Shown: piece by piece, positions 24,113 to 33,865 of the stretch
How the letters are laid out: each line of letters opens with the position of its first letter
Position numbering within the stretch: position 1 is the first letter of the stretch
NCBI GenBank assembly: GCA_030533445.1
Contig: CM060075.1
Location: 36,972,196 to 37,036,195 of the forward strand
Source: Cyprinodon diabolis
Lineage: Eukaryota; Chordata; Actinopteri; Cyprinodontiformes; Cyprinodontidae
Direction of reading: 5' to 3'
DNA: 64,000 nt
Position numbers and translations under genes: made by a program
The notes under the pieces: generated by a model
Told to the model about the DNA's origin: nothing
Seen by the model: the letters and a program-made list of their open reading frames with translations, nothing else
Databases searched by the model: none

Positions 24113-25425
24113 TGTAACCCAGAGGTTAACTAAGCCACCAAAGTGTTAATAAAAACAACAATAAATGCTTAAAATAAAAAGTCAATAAATTAGTTCATAT
24201 GGTAAAATATATATAACGATATCTAAAAAGTTTTATTTCATTTTACTGTATATTATTTGATTAAAAAAAACAACAAACAAACATCCAAACCAATTATTTA
24301 CATTATTAAATGGTTGAAACCCATGTAGATTTCTATTAGGAAGGGAATTTTGTTCTAAAGCCTCTGCAGCAACTTACATCCAATCAGATTGTTGCGGGAA
24401 TTCCCCATGTTGGTGAGACACACGCAAAGTGCTGCATTAAAATTAGCAGAGAAGCAAGTGGAGAAATTGAGTATAAACCTGAAAAGTACATTTTGGTACT
24501 CCAAAGAAGGTATTTTTGTTTTCACTCCAGAGAAGATATTTTTTTGTTTTCCGGTTTTGAGCTACTGGTGTTTTGCAAAGCAACCGGAGTCTGTATTGAT
24601 GGTTTGTGTACTGGATTAAACGGGACTTGGCCAACTTAGGTTGGGATGAAGGATTGTTGATTAGACACTGGATTTGAAAATTGGAAGATTCAAGATGGCG
24701 AGCCACCCTATGAAGACAGTCTGAGCTGTGCATGAGCCAGAATTGCACCCCCTGCTGGATGTTTCATGGTTTACATCTGAACTGGTAGGATATTTTCACC
24801 TTCCACCAAAACTAGTGGATCCAGGTGGATAACATTGGACTGATAATTCAGAGAAAAAAAAAAGGAAAGAAAAAAAAGCAGAATCAGAAGGAAGAGACTC
24901 TATTCTGTGGAATACAGACCTGTTCAGTCTTTTGCTGAATATTTTGAGTTTTGTAACAGTTTGACTGTATTTTATTTTCTTTATTCATTGTTTGGTTCCA
25001 AATGCTAAAACAACATTTTGTCTAAATTCAGTGATACCTATACTAAACTAAAAGAGTTGAGATAAATAGAACTAAACTCATTAATAAAAGAGTTAAATAG
25101 AGAAATACCTTGAACTACCTTGAACTGAAGATTAAAATAGCTAAAGGTTGCAACCTATATTGATAGGACCCAAAAGGAATTAAATATCCTAAAATTAAAC
25201 TAAGAAGGTTTAACACAAAAAGGGATTTATTCCACAATAAATGTTAAATGTAAGTCATTGTCTTTTGTCCATATGTTCAATAACAAGCCGGCATTTAAAC
25301 TTTACTCTCTGGTCTGTGTCTCTTATTTATCTTAAGTTTTATCCTACTACTCTTATTGGAGTCTAGATTTCTGATCTTGGTCCACTGAACTTTATCATAC
25401 TATAGTGACCCTTGGAGGTGCTATA
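24113..25425 (+). repeat. 5' LTR of the Gypsy element
   Basis: Begins TGTAACCCAGAGG and ends GGAGGTGCTATA. It is the same as 31902-33213 apart from roughly 20-25 differences by eye, including a small length change in an A-run near 24265. This is about 1.5-2% divergence, implying a fairly recent insertion. The usual TG start is present but the end is TA rather than CA. A 76-residue open frame occurs in both LTRs only because they are copies. Confidence 0.95.
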
Positions 25426-25517
25426 GAAGTGGCAAGCCAGCCAGGAGGAGTGGAAAAACATTATTTTGACCCATACACTAAAATAGGCCAAGCCTGGCAA
25501 AAAAAAAAAAAAAAAAA
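25426..25517 (+). other. Leader with candidate primer binding site and poly-A run
   Basis: The leader between LTR and gag is 92 bases. TGGCAAGCCAGCC starts at 25430, four bases after the LTR, and is the only TGG-starting candidate primer binding site there; I cannot assign the tRNA. The leader ends in a run of A from 25499 that merges with the A of the gag ATG (20 A in all). Confidence 0.5.
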
Positions 25518-27194
25518 ATGGACATTGTCGACAAAGAAAATGTTGAAATCCTTGATGAACACTTGATTGACTTCCTTAAGAAGTATGGGCGCATACTGAG
25601 AATGATAAAGATTGATGATAAACATTCTTCACATCACAACAAAGTTATTGTTGAGTTTTCAAGTGAAGATGCCTTGACAGCCCTTGAACCCATGCTGCCT
25701 TATACTCTTGAAAGTCAGAACGTGAATTATCAAATAAGGTCTCTCTCAAATGAGTACATGGAAACAGTTACCAACCACGCCACCCTCAATTTCTTCTACG
25801 AACTGCAGAAAATATCCAGGCTAGCAGGTCAACCATTTGAAGCAGTTCTACAAGAACATCTTTCAAAATGTGGCCAGAAAATCACAAGTGATACTGATAA
25901 AACTGAAATTGGGGAATCCTCACAAGAAACACAAAACCACAATATTACTGAAGTTGTAAGTGAAAATGAGAAAGTAACTGAAACCAACTTGAATACAAAC
26001 AAAATTGAACATGTCCAGCCAACACAACAAACTCAAGCATCGTACATTCCCCAGAGCTTTATAACTCATCCAGAGGTGCAAAAAGTTGTTGTTGAACATA
26101 TAGTTCGAAGTGAGTCCTCTGTTTCTCAAACAAGTGGCTCTTTCCGTCTTAGACAGTTCTCAGGCAAACTTCCTTGTCCTAGTCACGAGGTAGACTTTGA
26201 CACATGGCATAACAGTGTTGAGCTCCTTCTCCAAGACCCAGATCTGTCTGATTTACAGCGCTCCCGAAAGATTTTTGACAGTCTAGTGCCACCTGCAGCA
26301 CATGTGATCAAACCATTAGGGCCAAAAGCTTTGCCTTCTGCATACATTGAGCTGCTTAATTCAGCATTTGGCACAGTAGAAGATGGGGATGAGCTTTTTG
26401 CTAAATTCCTTAGCACGCTCCAGGATATAGGTGAAAAGCCATCACAGTATCTCCATTGTTTACATACAGCTCTTGTTAAAGCTCAGAAAAGAGGTGGTGT
26501 TTCAGAAAGTGAAGTAGACAGACACCTTTTGCGCCAATTCTGTCGCGGATGTTGGAATAACTCTCTCCTAGCAGATCTTCAGCTAGAGAGAAAGAAAGAA
26601 AATCCGCCCCCATTCGCAGAGCTACTATTGCAATTAAGAGTAGAAGAAGATAAGAACACTGCAAAAGAAAGTAGAATGAAACAACATTTCGCTTCAACCA
26701 GATCAAAAGTCGCCTCACACGCCATGGATGCAATCACTGATGCCTCAGAGCCCGCAATGTGCAATGACCTCACTGAAATGAGAGCACAAATAACTGAACT
26801 ACAGGGACAATTCACAAAGATTAAGTCACATAAGACTGAAACAGTAACTCCCCCAAACAACATTGTCAAAGAACTAAAAGCGCAGATGGCTGAACTACAA
26901 AGTCATCTTGCCAAACTAAAACCACAGAGCTCTCACAAAAAGAAAGTTGACTCACCAAAAGACAAAGCCAAGACAAAGCCAACACCTAAAGCTGAAAAAA
27001 TGCAACCAACAACCCCAGTTACCAAAAATAGACCAAAGCCCTGGTATTGTTTTCAATGTGGTGAAGACGGTCATATAGTTTCCGCTTGCCCCAATGATCC
27101 AGATCCATCTTTGGTTGCCAAGAAACGACAACAGTTAAAAGACAAACAAATGCAGTGGGACAAACAAAACAACCAAGACCAGTCGTTAAACTAA
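25518..27194 (+). CDS. gag: Gag polyprotein, PNMA-like
   Basis: An uninterrupted 558-codon frame starting at the first ATG after the leader. It should form the capsid of the retrotransposon particle in the cytoplasm and bind its RNA. Residues about 5-80 have a beta-alpha-beta pattern like the RRM-type N-terminus of PNMA proteins. Residues about 209-378 resemble the PNMA capsid region: 'LRQFSGKLPCPSHEVDFDTW' recalls the F-SG..P..GE.DFE.W signature, followed by 'AFGTVEDGDELFAKFL'. A coiled coil follows (about 418-467), then a Lys-rich stretch (473-508) and a CCHC knuckle CFQCGEDGHIVSAC (511-524, C-X2-C-X4-H-X4-C). There is no stop or frameshift, in contrast to pol. The assignment to gag is secure; the PNMA relation is likely. 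Confidence 0.92.
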   Translation: MDIVDKENVEILDEHLIDFLKKYGRILRMIKIDDKHSSHHNKVIVEFSSEDALTALEPMLPYTLESQNVNYQIRSLSNEYMETVTNHATLNFFYELQKISRLAGQPFEAVLQEHLSKCGQKITSDTDKTEIGESSQETQNHNITEVVSENEKVTETNLNTNKIEHVQPTQQTQASYIPQSFITHPEVQKVVVEHIVRSESSVSQTSGSFRLRQFSGKLPCPSHEVDFDTWHNSVELLLQDPDLSDLQRSRKIFDSLVPPAAHVIKPLGPKALPSAYIELLNSAFGTVEDGDELFAKFLSTLQDIGEKPSQYLHCLHTALVKAQKRGGVSESEVDRHLLRQFCRGCWNNSLLADLQLERKKENPPPFAELLLQLRVEEDKNTAKESRMKQHFASTRSKVASHAMDAITDASEPAMCNDLTEMRAQITELQGQFTKIKSHKTETVTPPNNIVKELKAQMAELQSHLAKLKPQSSHKKKVDSPKDKAKTKPTPKAEKMQPTTPVTKNRPKPWYCFQCGEDGHIVSACPNDPDPSLVAKKRQQLKDKQMQWDKQNNQDQSLN

Positions 27195-28243
27195 GACCAG
27201 CCCTCATTGTGGGACAAATGGGTGCTTCTGATAAAACCAGTCCCAACCAAAGATGCAAAACCAAAAAGCACTCATTCTACAACAAATCCGCAACTGTGAA
27301 TCTCCCCAAAGGCTTAATTGGAGCCAAGTACACAGCTCAAGTACTAATTAACAACCAAATTGTCAACTGCCTTCTCGATACAGGGTCTCAAGTGACCACA
27401 GTGTCCCAATCATTCTATGACAATAACCTTCCTAATCTTGAAATTCATTCAATAAATGAGTTGCTTGAAATTGAGGCTGCCAATGGGGCAAATGTTCCTT
27501 ATTCAGGCTACATTGGTGTTGATATTACCTTCCCAAAGGACTGCTTTGGTTCTGAGATTAGTGTGTCCACTTTTGCATTAGTTGTCCCTGATACCCGCTC
27601 CAACATCCAGTCTTCCCTATTAATTGGCACCAACACATTAGACACTGTTTATGAATGTTTGTCCCAGACCAATACAGATGCCCATGCCTTACCTTATGGT
27701 TCCCAAGTTGTACTCAATGTGTTACAGCAGAGACAAAAACAGAAAGAAAACAGTACTTTTGGTCTTGTCACATCAGGAAAAGAGTCTGAAGTCATTCCAG
27801 CAAGAAAAAGTCGAGTTTTAGAAGGGTTAGTCCATGTACACACTAAAACACCTGACAAGTGGGTTGTCGCTGAGTCGCCTTCCACATCTTCTTTGCCCGG
27901 TGGAGTTCTTGTCTCAAACTGTTTACTTACCATTCCAGACAAAGCTCAAAAGCTCCCCGTTGTGCTGCACAATGAAAGCAATCATGATATTGTCATTCCT
28001 GCTAAAAGTGTCATTGCTGAACTTCACACAATCGAAGAAGTGGTATCGGCCAGTCAAACCCATAAGTCTAAGGAGTCTTTAAACTCTGAATCGAATAATC
28101 CTGTGCAGTTGGACCTGAACTTTGCAGACTCCCCACTCCCAATGGCATGGAAAAACAGAATCATGCAAAAGCTCAGTGAAATGCCAGAGGTTTTCGCGAA
28201 AAATGACACAGATTTTGGATGCACAAACAAAGTAAAGCATTAG
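27155..28243 (+). pseudogene. pol: Pol, protease part (ends at in-frame TAG)
   Basis: This frame overlaps the end of gag and lies in the -1 frame relative to it, so expression would normally need frameshifting or a separate start. I see no canonical slippery heptamer in the correct phase; the nearest candidate is the A-rich TTAAAAGAC at 27135-27143. Residues 46-170 form a retropepsin-like aspartic protease with the active-site motif LLDTGSQVTTVS (Asp at residue 75) and a downstream hydrophobic 'SSLLIGTNTLD'. The frame then runs through a linker into the conserved entry of reverse transcriptase and stops at TAG 28241-28243, where the conserved sequence continues in the same frame. The stop therefore looks like a point mutation in this copy. 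Confidence 0.85.
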
Positions 28244-29090
28244 ATAAAATTGAGTGATGAGACAACCTTTAAACATAGACCACGTCCGATAAGACCACAA
28301 GATCTTGATGCTGTTCGCAGACATTTGCAGGAACTAAGTGAAGCTGGCGTAATCCGAGAGTCCGAGTCTCCATTTTCCTCGCCAATAGTAGTGGTAAGGA
28401 AGAAAAATGGTGATGTTAGACTTTGTATAGATTATCGCAAATTGAACCTCAACACGATAAAAGACGCCTATGCTCTCCCTAACTTAGAGGAGGCCTTTTC
28501 TGCACTCACCGGATCCAAGTGGTTCTTGGTCCTTGATCTCAAGAGCGGATACTATCAGATCGAGGTTGATGAGAAAGACAAGCACAAAACAGCCTTTGTA
28601 TGCCCCCTGGGTTTCTTTGAGTTCAACCGCATGCCTCAGGGCATTACTAATGCGCCCAGCACATTTCAAAGGCTGATGGAGAAGTGCATGGGGGACATTA
28701 ACTTAAAGGAAGTCTTGGTGTATTTAGACGACCTTATAGTGTTCTCTGAAACCCTCGAGCAACACGAAACCCGTCTTCTTCGCGTCCTTAGCCATCTCAG
28801 GGAGTATGGTTTGAAATTATCACTTGAAAAATGTTGCTTCTTTCAAACTTCTGTAAGGTACTTAGGGCACATCGTCTCCCAACGCGGTGTTGAAACAGAC
28901 CCAGAGAAAGTGGCTGCTCTCAAAACATGGCCAAGTCCCAGGAATCTAAAAGAGGTACGCTCATTTTTAGGTTTTGCTGGAAATTATAGGCGGTTTATTA
29001 AAGATTTCTCGAAGATCGTGAAACCCCTGACAAACCTTACAGCTGGTTATCCACCGCTTAGAAAGAGCCGCACCCTCAAAACAGTGTTCA
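28244..29090 (+). pseudogene. pol: Pol, reverse transcriptase part
   Basis: Continues in the same frame as the protease after the TAG at 28241. It carries the standard Ty3/Gypsy RT blocks: 'SPFSSPIVVVRKKNG', 'RLCIDYRKLN', 'LDLKSGYYQI' (first catalytic Asp), 'TAFVCPLGFFEFNRMPQG', 'VYLDDLIVF' (YLDD catalytic pair, about 28721-28732), and 'YLGHIVSQRGV' of the thumb, then 'FLGFAGNYRRFI'. All catalytic residues that I can see are intact. The frame loses homology after about 29050-29090 and stops at 29161, because the coding continues in the frame one base back; this points to a small indel there. Confidence 0.9.
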
Positions 29091-30468
29091 GTACTTTGAG
29101 CCAAAATCTCCTTTCAATGAAAGGTGGACTGAAAGTTGCCAAGAAGCATTTGTATCAATAATAGACAAACTCACAACTGCTCCCGTCTTAGGGTTCGCCA
29201 ACCCTAAAATTCCTTACGTGCTTCACACAGACGCAAGCATGACAGGGCTAGGGGCAGCCCTGTATCAAAAGCAGGAGGGAGAGATGCGCGTAATTGCATA
29301 TGCGAGTAGAGGACTGTCTAAAAGCGAAACACGATATCCAGCTCACAAACTTGAGTTCTTAGCACTCAAGTGGGCAGTTGTGGAAAAGTTTTGTGACTAT
29401 CTATACGGTAGTCCTTTCACAGTGATAACAGACAGTAATCCTCTAACATACATTTTAACTACAGCAAAGTTAGACGCGACAAGTTACCGCTGGCTGTCTG
29501 CCCTTTCTTGCTTTGACTTCCAGCTTCAGTACAGGGCCGGCAAGCTAAACTTAGATGCAGATGGGTTGTCTCGTCGTCCCCATCCAGAGCCAGTCAATGA
29601 TTCTTTCTCCCTGAAAGAACAAGAACGAATCTGCCAGTTTGTCAAACACCACTTACCTGGTACCGATCCCTTCGTTCACGTCCCTGAAGATGCTGTCAGT
29701 GCAATCTGTGAAAAACATATAGTTCTCCAGCCTTTTGATACTGACAATAACGCTCTTACCTGTCCTCTCGTAACGTCCTTGTCCATGTCCGCTCAAGCTG
29801 TTCCAGATTATTTTAATCAGTGTGATGGTTTCCCAGTCATTCCAAGTCTTTCAGAAGATGTAATGAAGCAAAAACAAAGAAATGACCCTGCCATAAATGA
29901 AATTATACATCAAATAGAAACAGGTGAAACAATTCCACCTTCTGTACGAAAAGAAATCCCACACCTTCCAATCCTTCTCCGTGAACTAAACAAACTTGAG
30001 TTGCAAAATGGGATTCTGTACAGGAAAAGACAAGTGGGTGATGAAACCTCATTCCAACTCGTTCTTCCAGAAAGCTTGAAAGACATAGTCCTAAAAAGTC
30101 TTCACGATGACATGGGTCATTTCGGTATGGACCGAACTCTTGACCTAGCCAGATCCAGATTCTTCTGGCCAAAAATGGCCTTGGACGTCGAACAAAAAGT
30201 CAAAAAGTGTCACAGATGCGTTTGCAGAAAAACCCTGCCTGAAAAAGCAGCGCCCCTTGTAAATATTCAAGTAACCCGACCCCTTGAGTTGCTTTGCATC
30301 GACTTTCTGACTGTTGAACCAGACCGCAGTAACACTAAAGATGTCTTAGTCATGACAGACTTCTTTACAAAATATGCAGTTGCAATTACCACTCCAAACC
30401 AAAAGGCTAAAACTGTAGCCAAAGCCTTGTGGGAAAACTTCATAATTCATTATGGTTTTCCAGAAAAG
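29091..30468 (+). pseudogene. pol: Pol, RNase H and N-terminal integrase part
   Basis: The new frame picks up at the RT/RNase H connection. RNase H motifs follow: 'LHTDASMTGLGAAL' (Asp), 'HKLEFLALKW' (Glu) and 'ITDSNPLTYIL' (Asp), then 'DADGLSRRP', the usual end of the domain in Gypsy elements. Integrase starts with an HHCC zinc module (HDDMGH...CHRC, about 30103-30219) and the core with its first acidic residue in 'CIDFLTV' (codon 30301-30303). The frame loses homology at 30466-30470, immediately after the 'HYGFPEK' block. Confidence 0.9.
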
Positions 30469-31850
30469 ACTTTGAATCCAAAACAATCAAAGAGCTTTGC
30501 GACCTTGCAGGGATTAAAAAAGTCAGAACGTCACCCTATCACCCAAGGGGAAACCCTGTTGAAAGGTTTAATAGGACGCTATTAAACATGATGGGTACCC
30601 TCAAGGAAGAAGACAAGAAACATTGGCATGACTATGTTAAACCCCTTGTGCACGCATATAATTGCACCAAACATGACAGTACAGGTTACTCACCATATGA
30701 GTTAATGTTTGGTAGGCAGCCCAGACTACCTATTGACCTTGCCTTCAATGTTCCACTGAACCAACGTCAGCAACAATCTCACTCACAGTATGTCAAAGCC
30801 CTAAAAACTCATCTTCAAGAGAGCTATCAGTTGGCTACAAGGAATGCTGCCAAAGTTGCTGAGCGAAACAAAGTCAGATATGACAAATATGTGACTGAAT
30901 CTGTCCTTGATGTTGGTGATCGTGTGCTTGTTAAGAATGTTAGGATCAGAGGTAAAAACAAGCTAGCTGACAAATGGGAGTCCACAGTTTATGTTGTTGT
31001 CAGCCAGAAACACAACTTACCTGTGTATACAGTCAAGCCTGAGAACCAAGATGGTCCCACCAGAACTCTTCATAGAGATCTCTTGTTGCCCTGCGGGTTC
31101 CTGCCAACTCTTACAGATACTCCCCCTGCTGTTAAAGAAAAGCCGTGCAGGCCCAGCACACGTCAACATCCGGCAACTGATACTGATGAACCTGAGCATG
31201 ATTACAATTCTGAGGAAGATGACGACTACTTACCGTATTACCCCCCAGGTCCTTCAAAAGAAATCTTAAGGTCTGTGGAGGAGTACAGAATAGCAATTCC
31301 TCCCCAAACTCACCAAAGTCCTGCTGTTGAGCCCAAGTCAGTCCCAGAAACTGTAATGAACCCTGATAGTGCTCCAGAGGATGTGAAGGAATCAGAGCTT
31401 TTAAATGTACCTGATTATGACAAACTAACTGAATGTGACAAACCAACCGAAAATGACAAAACACCTGATCATGGAAACTTACCAGATTGTGGAAAAGAAA
31501 CTGGAAATGTAAGTCTACCTGAAGTGGAGAACTTACCTAAGTCTGCAAAGGAAGGAGAAATCCAAATACCAATAACTGAAGAAGACACTGACCCAAGCGA
31601 AGCAATTACAAATGAGACAAAGGGTAGGGAAACAAACCAAGATGAGCCTGTGAATGAAAATGGCACAGAAATCAAGGACACTGACATGGAGCAAAGTGTC
31701 AGAAGGTCAAACAGAGAAAGAAAGATACCCAAGCAGTTAACCTACCCTCAGTTGGGTAACCCCCTCATAAACATCGTACAGTCTCTCTTCCAAAGTATAA
31801 GCGAAGCTGTCACCAGTTCCATTGAAGTGCATGAAGTAAAAGTTGTTTAA
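30468..31850 (+). pseudogene. pol: Pol, C-terminal integrase part with acidic tail
   Basis: Homology resumes in another frame at 'DFESKTIKEL', so about seven expected residues, including the second catalytic Asp (DQG-type motif) of the D,D,E triad, are missing at 30466-30470. A deletion of about 20 bases explains both the loss and the frame change. The catalytic Glu is present in 'GNPVERFNRTL'. Then follow 'GYSPYELMFGRQPRLP' and a C-terminal 'GPTRTLHRDLLLP' region. After this comes a Pro/Glu/Asp-rich tail of about 250 residues with degenerate repeats (CDKPTEND, DHGNLPD), ending at TAA 31848-31850. No env or further gene follows. Confidence 0.88.
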
Positions 31851-31890
31851 CTACAGTATGCAATATGCAAAAGGGACTTGCATAGAGTTA

Positions 31891-31901
31891 AGGGGGGAGG
31901 G
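31891..31901 (+). other. Polypurine tract of the Gypsy element
   Basis: AGGGGGGAGGG lies directly before the 3' LTR start at 31902, the expected place for the plus-strand primer. Confidence 0.85.
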
Positions 31902-33213
31902 TGTAACCCAGAGGTTAACAGAGCCACCAAAGTGTTAATAAAAACAACAATAAATGCTTAAAATAAAAAGTCAATAAATTAGTTCATATGGTAAAATATA
32001 TATAACGATATCTAAAAAGTTTTATTTCATTTTACTGTATATTATTTGATAAAAAAAAAAACAAACAAACATCCAAACCAATTATTTACATTATTAAATG
32101 GTTGAAACCCATGTAGATTTCTATTAGGAAGGGAATTTTGTTCTAAAGCCTCTGCAGCAACTTACATCCAATCAGATCGTTGCGGGAATTCCCCATGTTG
32201 GTGAGACACACGCAAAGTGCTGCATTAAAATTAGCAGAGAAGCAAGTGGAGAAATTGAGTCTAAACCTGAAAAGTACATTTTGGTACTCCAAAGAAGGTA
32301 TTTTTGTTTTCACTCCAGAGAAGATATTTTTTTGTTTTCCGGTTTTGAGCTACTGGTGTTTTGCAAAGCAACCGGAGTCTGTATTGATGGTTTGTGCACT
32401 GGATTAAACGGGACTTGGCCAACTTAGGTTGGGATGAAGGATTGTTGATTAGACACTGGATTTGGAAATTGGAAGATTCAAGATGGCGAGCCACCCTATG
32501 AACACAGTCTGAACTGTGCATGAGCCAGAATTGCACCCCCTGCTGGATGTTTCATGGTTTACATCTGAACTGGTAGGATCGTTTCACCTTCCACCAAAAC
32601 TAGTGGATCCAGGTGGATAACATTGGACTGATAATTCAGAGAAAAAAAAAAGGAAAGCAAAAAAAGCAGAATCAGAAGGAAGAGACTCTATTCTGTGGAA
32701 TACAGACCTTTTCAGTCTTTTGCTGAATATTTTGAGTTTTGTAACAGTTTGACTGTATTTTATTTTCTTTATTCATTGTTTGGTTCCAAATGCTAAAACA
32801 ACATTTTGTCTAAATTCAATGATACCTATACTAAACTAAAAGAGTTGAGATAAATAGAACTAAACTCATTAATAAAAGAGTTAAATAGAGAAATACCTTG
32901 AACTACCTTGAACTGAAGATTAAAATAGCTAAAGGTTGCAACCTATATTGATAGGACCCAAAAGGAATTAAATATCCTAAAATTAAACTAAGAAGGTTTA
33001 ACACAAAAAGGGATTTATTCCACAATAAATGTTAAATGTAAGTCATTGTCTTTTGTCCATATGTTCAATAACAAGCCGGCATTTAAACTTTACTCTCTGG
33101 TCTGTGTCTCTTATTTATCTTAAGTTTTATCCTACTCCTCTTAATCGAGTCTAGGTTTCTGATCTTGGTCCACAGAACTTTATCATACTATAGTGACCCT
33201 TGGAGGTGCTATA
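31902..33213 (+). repeat. 3' LTR of the Gypsy element
   Basis: Starts TGTAACCCAGAGG and ends GGAGGTGCTATA, followed by TTAG (33214-33217). It is 1312 bases against 1313 for the 5' copy. Differences from the 5' LTR cluster near its end (33136-33175) and are otherwise scattered substitutions. Confidence 0.95.
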
Positions 33214-33239
33214 TTAGCAATAAAATCTTCGGTCCCAAA

Positions 33240-33425
33240 AAGAACATTAGAGAAAAAAAAAGCATTAGGAAGACCAAGGAGCATAGCAGGTAGTTAAAAG
33301 ATGAAAATGAGAAGTTTGAAGCTTTGTGAAGAAATGGTTGAGCCTGAAACATCAAAGCTCTAGACATTTGTCCAGAAAAGGAAAGAGTATGACAAACCTG
33401 CTACAATCACTGTCAGCCTGAATGG
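33240..33425 (+). pseudogene. Tc1/mariner transposase 5' fragment, decayed
   Basis: The stretch GAAGACCAAGGAGCATAGCA, a following GAGAAGTTTGAAGC, and GGAAAGAGTATGACAAACCTGC keep the order and wording of the start of fish Tc1-type transposase genes (start region, then the second DNA-binding helix and 'WKEYGT'). It has many indels and no open frame. The Gypsy element inserted about 25 bases upstream. Confidence 0.55.
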
Positions 33426-33454
33426 AAGTAAATACAAAGAAAGGCACAGTAAAT

Positions 33455-33845
33455 GATCTCAACTTATAAAGCCCCTTCATCAGGCCTGAGAACCCCAGAG
33501 TGATTTAAATTACTTTCACTCATTCACCCATACATTCACAGACTGATTGTAGCAAACTACAGTAGCCACAGCTGCCCTGGGGCTCGCTGATAGAAGTTAG
33601 GCTGTGAAGCAATGGGTCCTCTGACCACCAATAGCAGGCAAGACAGGGGAAGGTGATGGGAAGTTGCATTGGCTTCCCGCCTCCTACTCACTTTAAATAT
33701 TTTTGCATTGTCTTAACTGTTTCACCTTCATAATGTTTGTATTTAATCACCATTCTATGTGCCCGTCTTGTATTTTTTATGTTTGAAATGTATAAGGTGA
33801 CCTTGAGTGTCTAGAAAGGCGCCTAGAAATTAAAAGTGTTATGAT
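33455..33845 (+). repeat. Fish interspersed repeat with LINE-like tail
   Basis: 'CACTCATTCACCCATACATT', 'AGCCACAGCTGCCCTGGGGC' and 'CCTCTGACCACCAATAGCAG' are phrases of a repeat seen in many teleosts. It is followed by 'AGGTGACCTTGAGTGTCTAG' and 'AAAGGCGCCTA', the common tail of L2-type elements. Whether these are one unit or two adjacent repeats is uncertain. Confidence 0.6.
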
Positions 33846-33865
33846 CTTTGGGTGTTACCCAAAGA
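33845..33865. repeat. Perfect short hairpin
   Basis: TCTTTGGGT-GTT-ACCCAAAGA forms a 9-bp perfect stem with a 3-base loop. No function is implied. Confidence 0.6.

Larger units (their letters stand above)
24113..33213 (+). mobile_element. Ty3/Gypsy LTR retrotransposon with PNMA-like gag
   Basis: A 9.1-kb element bounded by two LTRs of about 1.31 kb and a 4-bp target duplication TTAG (24109-24112 and 33214-33217). Internal order is leader, gag, protease, reverse transcriptase, RNase H and integrase, which is the Ty3/Gypsy order; no env frame follows. A purine tract (AGGGGGGAGGG) abuts the 3' LTR. Gag is open throughout. The pol region is interrupted three times, so this copy is not expected to be autonomous. 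The gag type places it near the fish Gypsy lineage thought to have given rise to mammalian PNMA genes (published family knowledge; the link here rests on motif reading). Confidence 0.95.

Noticed and set aside
24389..24619. 76-codon frame in the 5' LTR, nearly identical to one in the 3' LTR
   Set aside because: The match reflects LTR identity, not selection; no domain is visible.
31851..31890. Env gene after pol
   Set aside because: Only about 50 bases separate pol from the 3' LTR; there is no room for a further gene.
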